Assembly: GCA_030540535.1 (NCBI GenBank)
Contig: JAUNWB010000033.1
Location: 4,218 to 9,347, forward strand
From: Elusimicrobiales bacterium
GTDB lineage: Bacteria > Elusimicrobiota > Elusimicrobia > Elusimicrobiales > Elusimicrobiaceae
DNA: 5,130 nucleotides
Reading direction: 5' to 3'
The notes under the pieces were generated by a model that was given only the letters and a program-made list of their open reading frames with translations, had not been told where the DNA came from and did no database searches. Of the stretch, positions 5,119-5,130 are shown one piece after another; the stretch's first letter is position 1; each line of letters starts with the position of its first letter. Both the position numbers and the translations under genes were made by a program.

Positions 5119-5130
5119 CGTCAGACTAAA

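Overview
The window carries a single co-oriented block of conserved bacterial housekeeping genes, all on the minus strand. Read from the right-hand end (5130) to the left (1), they are rpmE (ribosomal protein bL31), prfA (peptide chain release factor 1), prmC (release-factor glutamine methyltransferase), murA (first committed step of peptidoglycan synthesis) and folC (folylpolyglutamate/dihydrofolate synthase). The first 12 codons of a sixth, unidentified gene follow, running off the left edge. No mobile element, CRISPR array, tRNA, rRNA or defence gene was found, and no gene is broken or frameshifted.

The organism is a bacterium with a peptidoglycan wall and ordinary Shine-Dalgarno-led translation. 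Its codons mix GC-rich Ala, Gly and Arg choices with TTT, AAA and CAA. The rpmE-prfA-prmC-murA neighbourhood resembles, in compact form, the murA/rho/rpmE/prfA/prmC region known from Firmicutes. The lysine/alanine-rich tail on bL31 and the overall codon style would also fit a gut-type Elusimicrobiota-like lineage. That placement is only an impression; the sequence alone does not settle the phylum.

Layout: 5040-5130 is the rpmE leader, with a likely extended -10 promoter, a perfect 10-bp-arm inverted repeat over the -35 and a 14-bp AT palindrome near the start site. A 12-bp hairpin followed by a U-rich tract lies between rpmE and prfA. A 9-bp GC-rich hairpin followed by U6 lies between prfA and prmC. 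Both terminators end only a few bases before the next ribosome-binding site, leaving no conventional room for a new promoter. The prmC-murA gap is 18 bp and holds an all-A/T inverted repeat. murA and folC overlap by 4 bp (ATGA). A new strong promoter (TTGACA, 17-bp spacer, extended -10) sits in the 93-bp gap after folC and starts the unidentified sixth gene.

The clearest functional link is between RF1 (prfA) and PrmC, which methylates the glutamine of the RF1 GGQ motif. murA and folC add cell-wall and one-carbon/folate metabolism to this growth-related operon. The most interesting signals are regulatory: internal terminators or attenuators before prfA and prmC, and the fact that rpmE ends in UAG (a codon read only by RF1) 13 nt before the hairpin that precedes the RF1 gene.
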